Numbered from the stretch's first letter, positions 17,637 to 27,030 are shown. The stretch: DNA of 49,906 bases from Bacillota bacterium (GCA_023443515.1 JAEZUC010000021.1:1-49906), one strand, 5' to 3'. The notes: generated by a model not told the origin, from the letters alone. A program made the numbers and translations.

Positions 17637-18332
17637 CTAGTCCTCCTCGTAAACCCGCCTTACTGCCCCGTTACAAAGGATAGCTTCTATTATTTCTGCA
17701 ACCGAGACCTGGATACCTGGGTCAATAGTGAACCTGAGTACCATTTCCCCATCCCTTTCACTGCTTATAAAATCTGTCTTTCTTATTTTTGCACCCATCT
17801 CCTGAATAATAAGAGACAGCTGATTTACTTCCCCCTTTTTAATTTGGGTGTGTACATACAAGCGTATGTTTTTTTTAACAGCCATTTTAGTCTGTGTCTT
17901 TTTAGCAACAACAAGTGTTATAAAAATAAATGCAGTGGCAATGAAGGCCCCGCCGTAGAAGCCTATTCCTACAGCAATTCCTACACAGGATACAGCCCAA
18001 AGACTTGCTGCTGTAGTCAGACCCTTTACACTTATTCCTTCTTTTATTATCGTTCCTGCCCCAAGAAAGCCGATTCCACTTATTACCTGTGCCCCAAGCC
18101 TTGCCGGGTCGGTATTTACATGAGTAGAGAAGTGATAATATATATATTCGGAAGTTATCATAACCAGAGCTGAACCGACACAAACCAATATGTGGGTTCT
18201 GAAACCTGCAGGCCTATGTACATGTTCCCTTTCAAAGCCTATTATACCCCCAAGCAGACAGGCTAGTGCCAGCCTGATAATCATTGATAAATAGAATTCC
18301 CAGTTACTGATAAACCAACTTATAATCCACAT
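17637..18332 (-). CDS. MgtC/SapB-family membrane protein
   Basis: A 231-residue protein with about five membrane spans and a C-terminal soluble domain (about 150-231). The family signatures are clear: GGIIGFEREHVHRPAGFRTH, CVGSALVM, GIGFLGAGTIIKEG and GLTTAASLWAVSCVGIAVG. In enteric bacteria MgtC supports growth at low Mg2+ and restrains the F1Fo ATP synthase; in Firmicutes the role is less clear. It precedes the P-type ATPase. The SD is weak (GGCGGT). An extended -10 promoter lies at 18378-18386. No M-box or other Mg2+ riboswitch was recognised upstream. Confidence 0.9.
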   Translation of the reverse strand: MWIISWFISNWEFYLSMIIRLALACLLGGIIGFEREHVHRPAGFRTHILVCVGSALVMITSEYIYYHFSTHVNTDPARLGAQVISGIGFLGAGTIIKEGISVKGLTTAASLWAVSCVGIAVGIGFYGGAFIATAFIFITLVVAKKTQTKMAVKKNIRLYVHTQIKKGEVNQLSLIIQEMGAKIRKTDFISSERDGEMVLRFTIDPGIQVSVAEIIEAILCNGAVRRVYEED

Positions 18333-18377
18333 AAATTACCGCCATTTCCAAGGTTATAATTTTATTATTTTAATTAC

Positions 18378-18386
18378 ATTATATCA
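18378..18386 (-). promoter_or_regulatory. Extended -10 promoter before the mgtC-like gene
   Basis: On the minus strand TGA-TATAAT (TATAAT is the complement of 18378-18383), an extended -10 element, about 45 bases before the ATG. The -35 at 17 bases (TTCTAT) is poor, as is common for extended -10 promoters. Confidence 0.5.
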
Positions 18387-18425
18387 GTACATATTAAAAA
18401 TAGAATAATTAAATGCTTAAAAATA

Positions 18426-18460
18426 AAAAGCTATGCAGCAAACAACACTACACAGCTTTT
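18426..18460 (-). terminator. Terminator of spoIIR
   Basis: A 13-bp stem including two G-T pairs (18448-18460 / 18426-18438) with a 9-base loop is followed on the minus strand by a T-rich run. It begins about 15 bases after the spoIIR stop codon. Confidence 0.85.
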
Positions 18461-18474
18461 TAGCACAGGAGGAT

Positions 18475-19161
18475 TTAATTAAACATTTTGTTTATTACTC
18501 CGGACAATTTTACTTTTGAACCTTCTAAGAACTCAACCAGTTTGAACTTAATTTTTACAGGTATCTCCTCATCAGATGTGGTAATAAGCTTATACTCCTC
18601 GTCTGATAATGAAGTTTTAAGATCCTGCTTGACGGAATCGGGAATTGTCCCATGTGTTGCATCAATAAAGCACAATGGCGGGAAAAGTACACACCACCAG
18701 TTAGCACCGCTTCCCTGACCGATAACTACTCTTAGTGCTTGATATTCTCCTGCAGGCAAGGCTATATCCCCATAAGTCTTTGTTGGGAAAGAGTAATTAC
18801 CAAGGGAGGCCTTAACCGAATAATTACTACTATTTTTCTTAATTACCTGCTTTGATATATTTTCAATATTAGACAAATTTTCATTTATTATTTCTTTGGT
18901 TTGATCTATATTTTGTGAAGTTGCAAGCTTATCCTTCATATATTCAATAATAGCATCTCTTACCTTGAGCTTCAGTGCCTGGTCTGATGCGGAATCACTG
19001 TTCGCTATTACATGCAACCTGACTAGATTCTCTGAAAGTCCTGCATTTACATCTTCAGCATATGTGTAAGACAGCATCCACAATGAAAATACTATCAAAA
19101 TAGCTACTATTATACTTACCTTTAAAATGCTTCTTACTTTAATTGACAAACCCTTATTCAT
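18475..19161 (-). CDS. spoIIR: Stage II sporulation protein R
   Basis: SpoIIR is the forespore-made signal protein that activates processing of pro-sigma-E by SpoIIGA in the mother cell. The protein (about 228 residues) has an N-terminal membrane/signal segment (about 14-34), then ENLVRLHVIANSDSASDQAL, LKVRDAIIEYM and the hallmark GANWWCVLFPPLCF. I start at the ATG at 19161 because GGAGGGG lies 6 bases upstream; an open frame back to 19212 has no SD. It is monocistronic, with a terminator behind it and a possible sigma-F promoter about 115 bases ahead. Confidence 0.93.
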   Translation of the reverse strand: MNKGLSIKVRSILKVSIIVAILIVFSLWMLSYTYAEDVNAGLSENLVRLHVIANSDSASDQALKLKVRDAIIEYMKDKLATSQNIDQTKEIINENLSNIENISKQVIKKNSSNYSVKASLGNYSFPTKTYGDIALPAGEYQALRVVIGQGSGANWWCVLFPPLCFIDATHGTIPDSVKQDLKTSLSDEEYKLITTSDEEIPVKIKFKLVEFLEGSKVKLSGVINKMFN

Positions 19162-19179
19162 ACGATTCCCCTCCATATC

Positions 19180-19190
19180 CCCAATGTGCC
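19180..19190 (-). promoter_or_regulatory. Leader motif shared with spoIID
   Basis: GGCACATTGGG on the minus strand, ending 18 bases before the spoIIR ATG. The same 11 bases end 15 bases before the spoIID ATG (35773-35783). It also forms the right arm of a GTGCC/GGCAC inverted repeat here. Function unknown. Confidence 0.35.
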
Positions 19191-19276
19191 TTTTTTTTAG
19201 TGGCACTAACATAAATTTTAAAATTACTAAAATTATGTCCGATGTTCATAATAATAGTAATTACGTCTCTATGAAT

Positions 19277-19306
19277 AATTGTTGTCAAATATAAGGTGAA
19301 TTATAC
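19277..19306 (-). promoter_or_regulatory. Candidate sigma-F promoter of spoIIR
   Basis: On the minus strand GTATA (19302-19306, perfect sigma-F -35), a 15-base spacer and GACAACAATT (19277-19286), which matches GGnnAnAnTR at four of six fixed positions. A sigma-A reading (TTGACA with CGTAAT 17 bases on) overlaps it, so the assignment is uncertain. Confidence 0.35.
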
Positions 19307-19340
19307 AAGAAATGAAAATAATGATTAATTTTTAAAATAA

Positions 19341-19384
19341 AAGACTGCTGCCCGTGAATCATTTCATTCCCGAACAACAGTCTT
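19341..19384 (-). terminator. Terminator of pyrG
   Basis: An inverted repeat with outer arms AAGACTG (19341-19347) and CAGTCTT (19378-19384) and imperfect inner pairing is followed on the minus strand by TTTTATTTT. It lies 13 bases after the pyrG stop codon. Confidence 0.8.
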
Positions 19385-19396
19385 CTTTATCTGTAT

Positions 19397-21001
19397 TTAT
19401 TTATTTCTATATTCATACGCTGCTCTTATAAAGTCTTTAAACAATGGATGGGGCTTGTTTGGTCTTGACTTGAACTCAGGGTGGAACTGAACTCCTATAA
19501 ACCATGGATGATCTTTCAGCTCAATAGTTTCAACAAGCTTTCCGCTCGGTGACAAGCCTGAAAGTGTCATACCATTTTTAATATAGGTATCACGGTATTC
19601 ATTGTTGAACTCGTATCTGTGTCTATGTCTTTCATAGATAAGCTCGTCCGCATAAATATTTTTGATCATTGTGTTTTCAATAATTTTACATGGATAAACA
19701 CCCAATCTCATTGTTCCGCCCATTTCGTCTATATCACGCTGGTCAGGCATAAGGTCAATTACAGGGTATGGAGTTTCTCCGAACTCTGAACTGTTCGCAT
19801 CATGCAGGCCTGCTACATTTCTTCCAAATTCTACGACAGCCATTTGCATTCCAAGGCAGATACCAAAGAAAGGTATCTTGTTTTCTCTTGCATAAGTTAT
19901 AGCAGTTATCTTTCCTTCTATTCCTCTGTCACCGAAGCCTCCCGGAACAAGGATTCCATCTACTCCTTGAAGAAAAGTATTTATATCTCCGTTCTCTATC
20001 TCTTCTGAATTAACCCATCTTATGTCTACCTCGACATCATTTCCTATACCGCCGTGACGGAGTGATTCAGCTACACTTAAATATGCATCATGAAGCTCAA
20101 CATATTTTCCAACCAAACCTATAGTAACGGAACTCTTAGGGTTCTTCTGCCTTCTAACCATTTCTTCCCATTCTGTCAAGTTTGGTTCTTTACACTCAAG
20201 TCCAAGCCTCTTGCAAACTATCTTTGCAAGGCCCTCTTTTTCAAGCATTAATGGTACTTCGTAAAGTACCTCTGCATCGAGATTCTGTACAACCGCGCCT
20301 TCAGGAACATTACAGAACAGACTTAGCTTGTCCTTCATATCCTGGGACAGATACTTTTCAGTTCTGCATACTATTACATCAGGTTGTATTCCAATACTTC
20401 TTAATTCTTTTACACTGTGCTGTGTTGGTTTTGTTTTAAGTTCTCCTGATATACCCAAATATGGAACTAATGTTACATGTATATACATTACATTTTCTCT
20501 GCCTACTTCATTTGAAACCTGTCTGATTGATTCTAAGAAAGGCAGACTTTCAATATCTCCGACTGTTCCGCCGATTTCAGTTATAACAACATCAGTTCTC
20601 TCTGATTTTCCAACTCTGTAAATTCTATCTTTTATTTCATTGGTTATGTGTGGGATTACTTGAACCGTACCTCCGAGAAAATCACCTTTTCTCTCTTTGC
20701 TGATAACTGACCAATAAATTTTCCCAGTGGTTATATTACTGTTTTTGCTGAGATTTTCGTCGATAAACCTTTCGTAATGACCTAAGTCCAGGTCTGTTTC
20801 AGCCCCATCTTCCGTTACAAAAACCTCTCCATGTTGATATGGGCTCATTGTTCCGGGATCAACATTTATATACGGGTCGAACTTTTGGATTGTGACATGT
20901 ACTCCTCTTGCTTTTAGAAGCCTTCCTAATGATGCTGCCGTTATTCCTTTGCCTAAGCCGGAAACTACACCACCAGTTACGAAGATATACTTTACTGACA
21001 T
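19397..21001 (-). CDS. pyrG: CTP synthase
   Basis: Glutamine-dependent amidation of UTP to CTP, the last step of pyrimidine nucleotide synthesis. At 534 residues it is normal length. The N-terminal amidoligase domain starts MSVKYIFVTGGVVSGLGKG with the ATP loop, and DPYINVDPGTMSPYQHGEVF follows. The C-terminal class I glutamine amidotransferase domain has the nucleophile cysteine in FFGICLGMQMAVVEF and the His-Glu pair in HPEF. The SD AGGAG precedes the ATG. It has its own promoter (21113-21141) and terminator. I did not find the run-of-G transcript start used for CTP-sensitive reiterative control in B. subtilis. Confidence 0.97.
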   Translation of the reverse strand: MSVKYIFVTGGVVSGLGKGITAASLGRLLKARGVHVTIQKFDPYINVDPGTMSPYQHGEVFVTEDGAETDLDLGHYERFIDENLSKNSNITTGKIYWSVISKERKGDFLGGTVQVIPHITNEIKDRIYRVGKSERTDVVITEIGGTVGDIESLPFLESIRQVSNEVGRENVMYIHVTLVPYLGISGELKTKPTQHSVKELRSIGIQPDVIVCRTEKYLSQDMKDKLSLFCNVPEGAVVQNLDAEVLYEVPLMLEKEGLAKIVCKRLGLECKEPNLTEWEEMVRRQKNPKSSVTIGLVGKYVELHDAYLSVAESLRHGGIGNDVEVDIRWVNSEEIENGDINTFLQGVDGILVPGGFGDRGIEGKITAITYARENKIPFFGICLGMQMAVVEFGRNVAGLHDANSSEFGETPYPVIDLMPDQRDIDEMGGTMRLGVYPCKIIENTMIKNIYADELIYERHRHRYEFNNEYRDTYIKNGMTLSGLSPSGKLVETIELKDHPWFIGVQFHPEFKSRPNKPHPLFKDFIRAAYEYRNK

Positions 21002-21112
21002 TGTTTTGCTCCTCTCGATATGTTCACGTAATTACAATATATAGAAATGCATTGTTTAATTAAATTGTTAATGAATAAGACAATACTCTTCCATCTTACT
21101 CATACTTTTAAT

Positions 21113-21141
21113 ATTTTATATTTTGGCAAAACAAAGGTCAA
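21113..21141 (-). promoter_or_regulatory. Sigma-A promoter of pyrG
   Basis: On the minus strand TTGACC (21136-21141), a 17-base spacer and TAAAAT (21113-21118), about 110 bases before the pyrG ATG. It starts 33 bases after the stop of the S41 protease gene, with no terminator visible between. Confidence 0.65.
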
Positions 21142-21174
21142 TATATTTATTTGAATTACTTAATTTTTTCATTT

Positions 21175-22641
21175 TTATTTCTTCAGCTCAATAATAGCCT
21201 TGGAATATACTGCATCCTGATTTTGCTTAATCTCATTGATTTTTCTATTCAGAAGTTTTTGTGTAGTAAAGTCAAGAATACCGGAATTGCTGAGCTTATT
21301 ACTCTTCTGAAACTTCTTTATGGCTTCCACAGATTTAGCATCAAATATGTAGTCCGGTGTGCCTATATCATATTTTAAAAGCTTTAAGGCACATTCTGCA
21401 TTTAATACATCGTAATAATGTGTCCCTAGAGACGGTTTTACTGTAATTGACATAGGTTCCAGCAAATTAACACGTATGCCGAAGGGTGCTGACTCCTTTA
21501 CTTGTATGTCAGGTTCGATTCCCTTCTTGTCAATGCAATTGCCCTTTGGTGTGTAATAAAGACCTATTGTCATTTTTGCCCATCCTGACAAATCGGTCAT
21601 ATATGAATTAAAGTCATAGCCATTTGCAGACTTTTTCTCACTACCCTCATTAAACTTCTCGTATGCATTATTTGACAGAATTGGCAAGGACTCCTGAACT
21701 TTTGCTTTACCAAAGGTTTTACATCCGATTACCACACCGGCTTTTGTATCCTTTATTGCTCCTGTAAGTATTTCCGCAGCGCTGGCTGTGTTTTCATTTA
21801 CCAGAACTGCAAGCTTATATTTTATCTTCTCCAACTGGGAGTAATATATTTTATCCTCTAAGGTTGTGTCTTTATAATCAAGAGTAGTAATTATCCCTTT
21901 TGGTACAAAATTTTGAGCTACAGATATAGCCTGTTCAAGATATCCTCCCGGATTATTGCGTAAATCCAGAACAACCGATGTAATTTTTTTACTGTCAAAA
22001 TACTTTAACGCCTCTGATACGCCTTTTGAAGTATTCTGGCTAAAAGAATCTATTAGAATATATCCTATGTTTCCTCTTATTTCATAATGTACACTTGGCA
22101 AGTCAACCTGCGCCCTGGACATTTCTAGAGTTAGCATATTCTTTGTTCCCTGTCTCATTAAGCCAAGCTTTACTATTGTACCGGCTGTGCCTTTTATTTT
22201 GGATACAACCTCATTAAGTTCTTTTCCCTGAACCGACTTTCCATCAACCTGTACTATCCTGTCTCCGGAAAGAACACCTGCCTTCTTTGCAGGAGAATTT
22301 GCAAATACCTTGTTAACTATCAGATTCTTGTCAATTTGCTCTATTGAAATACCTACTCCTTCAACTGCTCCTTCAAGTGAACCGTAAAATTCCTCGAATT
22401 CCTCGGGAGTATAATATGCGGAATACTGATCCAGAGTATCAAACATACCCTTTAAAGCTCCCTGCAAAAGCTCATCATCTGTGACATTTCCGTTGTATTT
22501 CTGCTTTATCAGGTCTATAACGCTCTGCAGGTATTCTCCATCTGTAGATTTGCTTTCCTCTGCAAAAGCTGTGGAAGTAAATACTGTGATTGATATGGTT
22601 ATTGCAAGGAATATTCCAGTAATCCGCCTTAATTTGTTCAT
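21175..22641 (-). CDS. Secreted S41 (C-terminal processing) peptidase
   Basis: A 488-residue serine protease of the CtpA/CtpB family acting outside the membrane. Order: signal peptide (1-27, ending STAFAEE), N-terminal helical region, PDZ domain (about 90-175, GVGISIEQIDKNLIVNKVF), S41 core with VVLDLRNNPGGYLEQAI, catalytic Ser in NENTASAAEI (about 286) and Lys in GKAKVQ (about 311). A peptidoglycan-binding-like repeat ends it (SVEAIKKFQKSNKLSNSGIL, about 440-470). The SD GGAGG is 10 bases from the ATG. It is the third gene of an operon behind two SLH-protein genes (27 and 28 bases between successive genes), so these surface proteins are plausible substrates; that is inference. Confidence 0.92.
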   Translation of the reverse strand: MNKLRRITGIFLAITISITVFTSTAFAEESKSTDGEYLQSVIDLIKQKYNGNVTDDELLQGALKGMFDTLDQYSAYYTPEEFEEFYGSLEGAVEGVGISIEQIDKNLIVNKVFANSPAKKAGVLSGDRIVQVDGKSVQGKELNEVVSKIKGTAGTIVKLGLMRQGTKNMLTLEMSRAQVDLPSVHYEIRGNIGYILIDSFSQNTSKGVSEALKYFDSKKITSVVLDLRNNPGGYLEQAISVAQNFVPKGIITTLDYKDTTLEDKIYYSQLEKIKYKLAVLVNENTASAAEILTGAIKDTKAGVVIGCKTFGKAKVQESLPILSNNAYEKFNEGSEKKSANGYDFNSYMTDLSGWAKMTIGLYYTPKGNCIDKKGIEPDIQVKESAPFGIRVNLLEPMSITVKPSLGTHYYDVLNAECALKLLKYDIGTPDYIFDAKSVEAIKKFQKSNKLSNSGILDFTTQKLLNRKINEIKQNQDAVYSKAIIELKK

Positions 22642-22667
22642 TTTTCAATGTCCTCCAAACAGGTATC

Positions 22668-24278
22668 TTATTTGTAACTTATAACACGCTCCATATATTC
22701 TTTACGTATTCCGCTGTTCATATAGTCAATGTATACTTTCATAATTCTGGCTGCATTTGCTTTTGTTATTTTAGCAGTCGGATAAATATATCCTTTGCTG
22801 TCCTCTTGTATCAAGCCTATTTTTTCGGCAACATACATTGGTGCCCTTGCATACCCGGGTATTTTGTCGTTATCCTTGAAGCTTGTGACAGGTGAGGGGT
22901 TGGGAGCAAGCCCTTTTAATCCCAGTGAATTAATAATCATGGTAACTGCTTCTGCCAAGGTTACTTTTGCATCCGGCCTGAAATTGCCCCCCATTGATAT
23001 AATTCCTCTGTTTGCAGCATCATTTATACTTGTGAAATATTTGTTCTTTTCAGGAACATCTTTGAAAAGCAATACCACAGGTGTTTTTTTTCTGCTGGAG
23101 CTTGTGGTTTTTGTTGCCTTTGGCTTGAAAACCGGGTCAAGAGGTACTGCAGGTGCAATCTTTGTGAAAGCATCTACGAACTCACCTCTGCTCATATACT
23201 CCTGAGGATTAAAGCTGTCTATATCCTTGTACGCCTCAAGCCCAAACATTATAGCCATACTCTCCTCGGCAGGATGTCCTTTTATCTTTTTGAGATTTGG
23301 TGCAACCAAGGGATCGTTGAATGGGAAGCTCTCCAGTTTAAGGCTTCTTGTATGTGTTACGGTTTTACTTGTAGGTACTCCGCTCTTATCCAGTTCTTTA
23401 AGGTTTGCAGTATATTTTAAGACATTTTCGTTATACTGGGTCTTATAATAGCCACCTTCAAAGCTGATTTGCTCAGGCTGATTTTCATAGTATTTCAGTT
23501 GCTTTGTTGTTGTAGTTGATATGTCTATACTTGCATTTCCCAAAACTACCGGAGCTTGCCCTACTTTACGGCTGGTTATGGTCTGCTTTATAGTCTGGGT
23601 TTCAGCAGTACTCCAGTATTCATCGTATCCCACTGTATTACACGTGGAATCTACTACAACTATATCTGCACTGGTGCTGCTTCCTACATGGTAGGTTTTC
23701 TTGCCTATAAGTGTCCCGGCAAAATAGTTTACAGCCGGCTGATAGTCATTTGTAATGGCCTTTGATATCATATAATCGTTTGGATTGCTTTTCGATATAA
23801 AGTAACTTGTGCCATTGAGCTTTAGCGTCTCGGACGCACTTGTGAGCTTTGTTGTCTCTGTTTTCTGCCCGTTAGCTCTGGGAGTAATGGTGGTTGTCAT
23901 TACTATGTTCCTGACCAGGGAATTGTTGTTTGCGTTAGGTACACTATAATCATATGTTGTTGTAAGTGTCTGAACACCTGTCTTGGAATCAGTTTTAAGT
24001 GCCTTTTTTATAGTCATGGTCCCAGTAAGAACTATTGGAGTCCCTGTAAGGAAAAAAGGTTCCTGATACTGATAACTGATCTTACTTGTTGTCGATGTTA
24101 CTGTAACATTAGGATTTTCCCCGGAGGATATACCTCCTTCGTAGCCACTGTCTCCCCGGAGTGCATAAGCAGTTCCGGGAGCCGACATGCCTAAAACCAA
24201 GGCAGCTGATAAAGCAAATCCAACAGTTTTTATTAAAATGCTATGTTTCTTATTTCTTTGGTAAAATAAGTTCTGCAA
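22668..24278 (-). CDS. SLH-domain surface protein with C-terminal SLH repeats
   Basis: About 536 residues. A signal peptide (about 1-40, hydrophobic TVGFALSAALVLGMSAPGTAYA) is followed by a beta-rich region of unknown fold with many Thr/Ser. Three SLH repeats end the protein (AYKDIDSFNPQEYMSRGEFV; LFKDVPEKNKYFTSINDAAN with FRPDAKVTLAEAVTMI; SFKDNDKIPGYARAPMYVAE with YPTAKITKANAARIM). SLH repeats bind pyruvylated wall polysaccharide, so this is a cell-surface protein. I start at TTG 24278, with GGAGGG 8 bases ahead; the frame is open to 24314 but that overlaps the upstream gene and has no SD. It is the middle gene of an SLH-SLH-protease operon. Confidence 0.85.
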   Translation of the reverse strand: MQNLFYQRNKKHSILIKTVGFALSAALVLGMSAPGTAYALRGDSGYEGGISSGENPNVTVTSTTSKISYQYQEPFFLTGTPIVLTGTMTIKKALKTDSKTGVQTLTTTYDYSVPNANNNSLVRNIVMTTTITPRANGQKTETTKLTSASETLKLNGTSYFISKSNPNDYMISKAITNDYQPAVNYFAGTLIGKKTYHVGSSTSADIVVVDSTCNTVGYDEYWSTAETQTIKQTITSRKVGQAPVVLGNASIDISTTTTKQLKYYENQPEQISFEGGYYKTQYNENVLKYTANLKELDKSGVPTSKTVTHTRSLKLESFPFNDPLVAPNLKKIKGHPAEESMAIMFGLEAYKDIDSFNPQEYMSRGEFVDAFTKIAPAVPLDPVFKPKATKTTSSSRKKTPVVLLFKDVPEKNKYFTSINDAANRGIISMGGNFRPDAKVTLAEAVTMIINSLGLKGLAPNPSPVTSFKDNDKIPGYARAPMYVAEKIGLIQEDSKGYIYPTAKITKANAARIMKVYIDYMNSGIRKEYMERVISYK

Positions 24279-24306
24279 TTTTGTTACCCTCCACTCTTTT
24301 ATCCTG

Positions 24307-27030
24307 TTATTCAACTATAATTATATATGCATCCCCTGTAACTGCATTATCCTTTTTCAGTACACGTACCGAATCACCTTTTTTAAGGTCAGAAGGATTA
24401 ATCTTCTTGTTGTTTTTGAGGATCAGTGAATTCTTGAGAATATTAAAATTACTGTCCCCCATGCTTACCCATAGGTGTGCTGAGGTATTGTAATATCTGC
24501 AATTTTTCAAAAGGATTGACTGAGGTTCCTGAACTACTGAGCCGTCTTCTCCAAGAGTTCCTCCTGTAGTACCGTTCACAGTACCTTGTATATTAAAGTT
24601 GCCGAATGGTGCTGTGCTTATTTCTACAGCATCTGTTCCGTCACTCAGTATATAAACCGTCCTGCCCTTAAAGGTATTTTGAGTGTTTTCGGCGGTGAAG
24701 CTTCCCTGTCCTACTATCCCATCCGTATCCGTAATACGTGTATTGGAGGATAAACTGAAGGTCATTGGTGTATTTGCATAGTCCCAATTTGTTCCGTTGA
24801 GTCTTGAATAGGATTCCAGCGTTACCGTCTTGTATTCGTCTATACCGCTGATTCTGCCCCTATACAGCTGAACTGCTTCCGTTCCCGGTCTCTGTTCTAT
24901 TGAAACAACTCCTGCAATTATAGTACTGCCACTGCCGGAATTATCCCTGTTTGCCATAACATAAGCATAGTCATTGGTGGAAACACTGCTTCCCTGTACA
25001 AGTCGACCGTCTTTTACAACAATCGTACCAGAGTTATATGTAACATTCACCAGATTCTTTTCAAGTACAAATCTATTCGTTCCAGTTATGTAAACCTTAT
25101 CATCATAAGGTACTTCCTTGTCTGTACTGTCTGTAAAGGAAGCTACAACTGCAAGTTCGTCATTGCCGTAGTCCTTTTCGCTGGCAATATAAACTGTGTT
25201 GTCTTTTAACAGCGAAAGATCTTTTAATGCTCTGTTTTGTCCATCAAAATAAGCCGTAAAACCGTTTCCAAGTTCTATTACCTTTGAGCCGTCAGTTTCC
25301 TTTATCCACTTCCCGTTTCTGAAAGTCCATGGATCGTTCAGGTATATTGTGTTTGATATGCCATTGTAGTTGTCAAAGGTTCCCTTATATATATTTGATA
25401 CAAGTTTGTCGCCACCTTCTACCATGATTTCCTTTAACACTGTCAGGTTAGGGGCTTCGTTTATCAAAAGCTTAACAGTATCACCGTCTTTAAGCTGACT
25501 GTATTTTACAAGCTTTCCGTCCTTGATAACATTCGCACGGTCAATATTATAGGTTTTTTGTTGCTTTTTTTCAAATTCTACAATTATTGAGCTGAGTTTT
25601 TTGGAAATAATCTTTCCATATCTTACGGTATAGTTTGCAACACTGCTTACGGAGGTAACCAGATTGTTTGAATCAACCCTTATAAAGACGGTATCTCCCT
25701 CCTCAATATCGTCAAGCTGAGCTTCTACATGATTTTTATATACCTGAATATCATTAGGGTCTGCATAGTTATATGTTCTGAGTTTTGAAAGCGCGAGTGG
25801 AGTTTTTCCCGTACCATCTTCATTGTACAAAGTGATATATCCCAGCTGAGGGTTATTTTCTTCCACTATTCCGGCATATAAGCCTTTTTCTATCTCTTCC
25901 GGGACCACTTCATTCTTTGCCAGAACACGAACATACCTGACTATCTGATCCTCTGTCCCCGCTATGTACTGTATTCTGTCTCCTGTTTTCAAGTCAGCAG
26001 AACCTGTTATTTTTCCGTTTTTGAAAACGGGTAGCTCAGAGCTGTATGAAGCAGAAGCAGAACCTGTTAATTCATTTGTATTGGATATGGGCTTTTTGCT
26101 GCTTTTCACCACGGTGATTTCATCCGAAAATCCGTCTGAATTTCTTATAGTTATTGTAGTGTAGGCAGTTGAATTTCCATTGGAATTGTCTTTTCCCGTT
26201 TGAATACCTGTTACAGTTGCATTTCTTTGCTCAAGGCTTCTAAGTGGCAATATTACATCCTCAGCATTTTTAAGAATTGCTGCGGCCTGTTGCCGTGTAA
26301 CCAATCCTGTCGGAAGGAATTTGCCGGAACCGTTTCCATTCATGATTTTTGCCCGTAGCACTGCTTCCAGATAAGGTACATTTTCAGGCATACAACTTTT
26401 CCAGTCGGAAAAGTTATTGAGAAGCTCCTGTTGCTGTGGTTCGGGCGGTATCATCATTGCCTTTGCAATCCAGGTTGCAAATTCCTGTCTTTGTACCGGT
26501 GCACTTCTCTTAAAGTCTGACGCACCCAAAGTCTTCTGGTTTGCCTGCATTGCATCAGCCAACTCTGTTTCTGATATAAGTCCGTCATTTGCCGCCACCT
26601 GTAAGCTTCCGTCAAAAAGTACGTCCTGAGGGTTGGTTTTCTTTACCGTTCTTTCGCTATTAAGTGCCTGTCCCTGTTCGTCTATCTCACGCACTCTGTT
26701 TGCAGCGGTGTATATTAAATAAAGAGCCATTTCTTTTGAAATATAACCTTTAGGGTTAAAATTTTTACTGCCGGGTGTTATGTAGATTCCCAATGCCCCG
26801 TTTTGAAATATCGAATTTTTGGAATTATTATCAAGACCGGCTATATCGGTATATTTGAGATTATTTATAACAGCCTGTCCCGTTGCAACCGCATTATAAG
26901 AATTTATAACCTTCTCATTCGCAGCACCCACAGTAAAGGTCTGAGCAATAAGAGTAATACTTAGTATTGTTGCCGCTACCTTTGAAATGAGTTTTTCTCC
27001 CTTTTTATTTTTCAGCTTGAATAGATTCAT
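24307..27030 (-). CDS. SLH-domain surface protein with N-terminal SLH repeats
   Basis: About 907 residues. A signal peptide (about 1-37, VAATILSITLIAQTFTVGAA) is followed by three SLH repeats (about 55-260: YTDIAGLDNNSKNSIFQNGA with FNPKGYISKEMALYLI; VLFDGSLQVAANDGLI; FSDWKSCMPENVPYLEAVLR with FLPTGLVTRQQAAAIL). The remaining ~640 residues are a chain of small beta modules with repeated GDTV-like turns (EEGDTVFIRVDSNN, KDGDTVKLLIN, KKGDSVRVLKKD). The ATG at 27030 has AGGAG 7 bases upstream; the frame extends to 27051 without an SD. It is the first gene of the SLH-SLH-S41 operon. Its promoter region has sigma-D-like elements (27077-27103). Confidence 0.85.
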   Translation of the reverse strand: MNLFKLKNKKGEKLISKVAATILSITLIAQTFTVGAANEKVINSYNAVATGQAVINNLKYTDIAGLDNNSKNSIFQNGALGIYITPGSKNFNPKGYISKEMALYLIYTAANRVREIDEQGQALNSERTVKKTNPQDVLFDGSLQVAANDGLISETELADAMQANQKTLGASDFKRSAPVQRQEFATWIAKAMMIPPEPQQQELLNNFSDWKSCMPENVPYLEAVLRAKIMNGNGSGKFLPTGLVTRQQAAAILKNAEDVILPLRSLEQRNATVTGIQTGKDNSNGNSTAYTTITIRNSDGFSDEITVVKSSKKPISNTNELTGSASASYSSELPVFKNGKITGSADLKTGDRIQYIAGTEDQIVRYVRVLAKNEVVPEEIEKGLYAGIVEENNPQLGYITLYNEDGTGKTPLALSKLRTYNYADPNDIQVYKNHVEAQLDDIEEGDTVFIRVDSNNLVTSVSSVANYTVRYGKIISKKLSSIIVEFEKKQQKTYNIDRANVIKDGKLVKYSQLKDGDTVKLLINEAPNLTVLKEIMVEGGDKLVSNIYKGTFDNYNGISNTIYLNDPWTFRNGKWIKETDGSKVIELGNGFTAYFDGQNRALKDLSLLKDNTVYIASEKDYGNDELAVVASFTDSTDKEVPYDDKVYITGTNRFVLEKNLVNVTYNSGTIVVKDGRLVQGSSVSTNDYAYVMANRDNSGSGSTIIAGVVSIEQRPGTEAVQLYRGRISGIDEYKTVTLESYSRLNGTNWDYANTPMTFSLSSNTRITDTDGIVGQGSFTAENTQNTFKGRTVYILSDGTDAVEISTAPFGNFNIQGTVNGTTGGTLGEDGSVVQEPQSILLKNCRYYNTSAHLWVSMGDSNFNILKNSLILKNNKKINPSDLKKGDSVRVLKKDNAVTGDAYIIIVE

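Noticed and set aside
18333..18425. Mg2+ riboswitch (M-box) before the mgtC-like gene
   Set aside because: The gap before the spoIIR terminator is under 100 bases and AT-rich, too short and unstructured for an M-box.
21002..21112. CTP-sensitive attenuator in the pyrG leader
   Set aside because: No run of G at the predicted start and no terminator hairpin in the leader.
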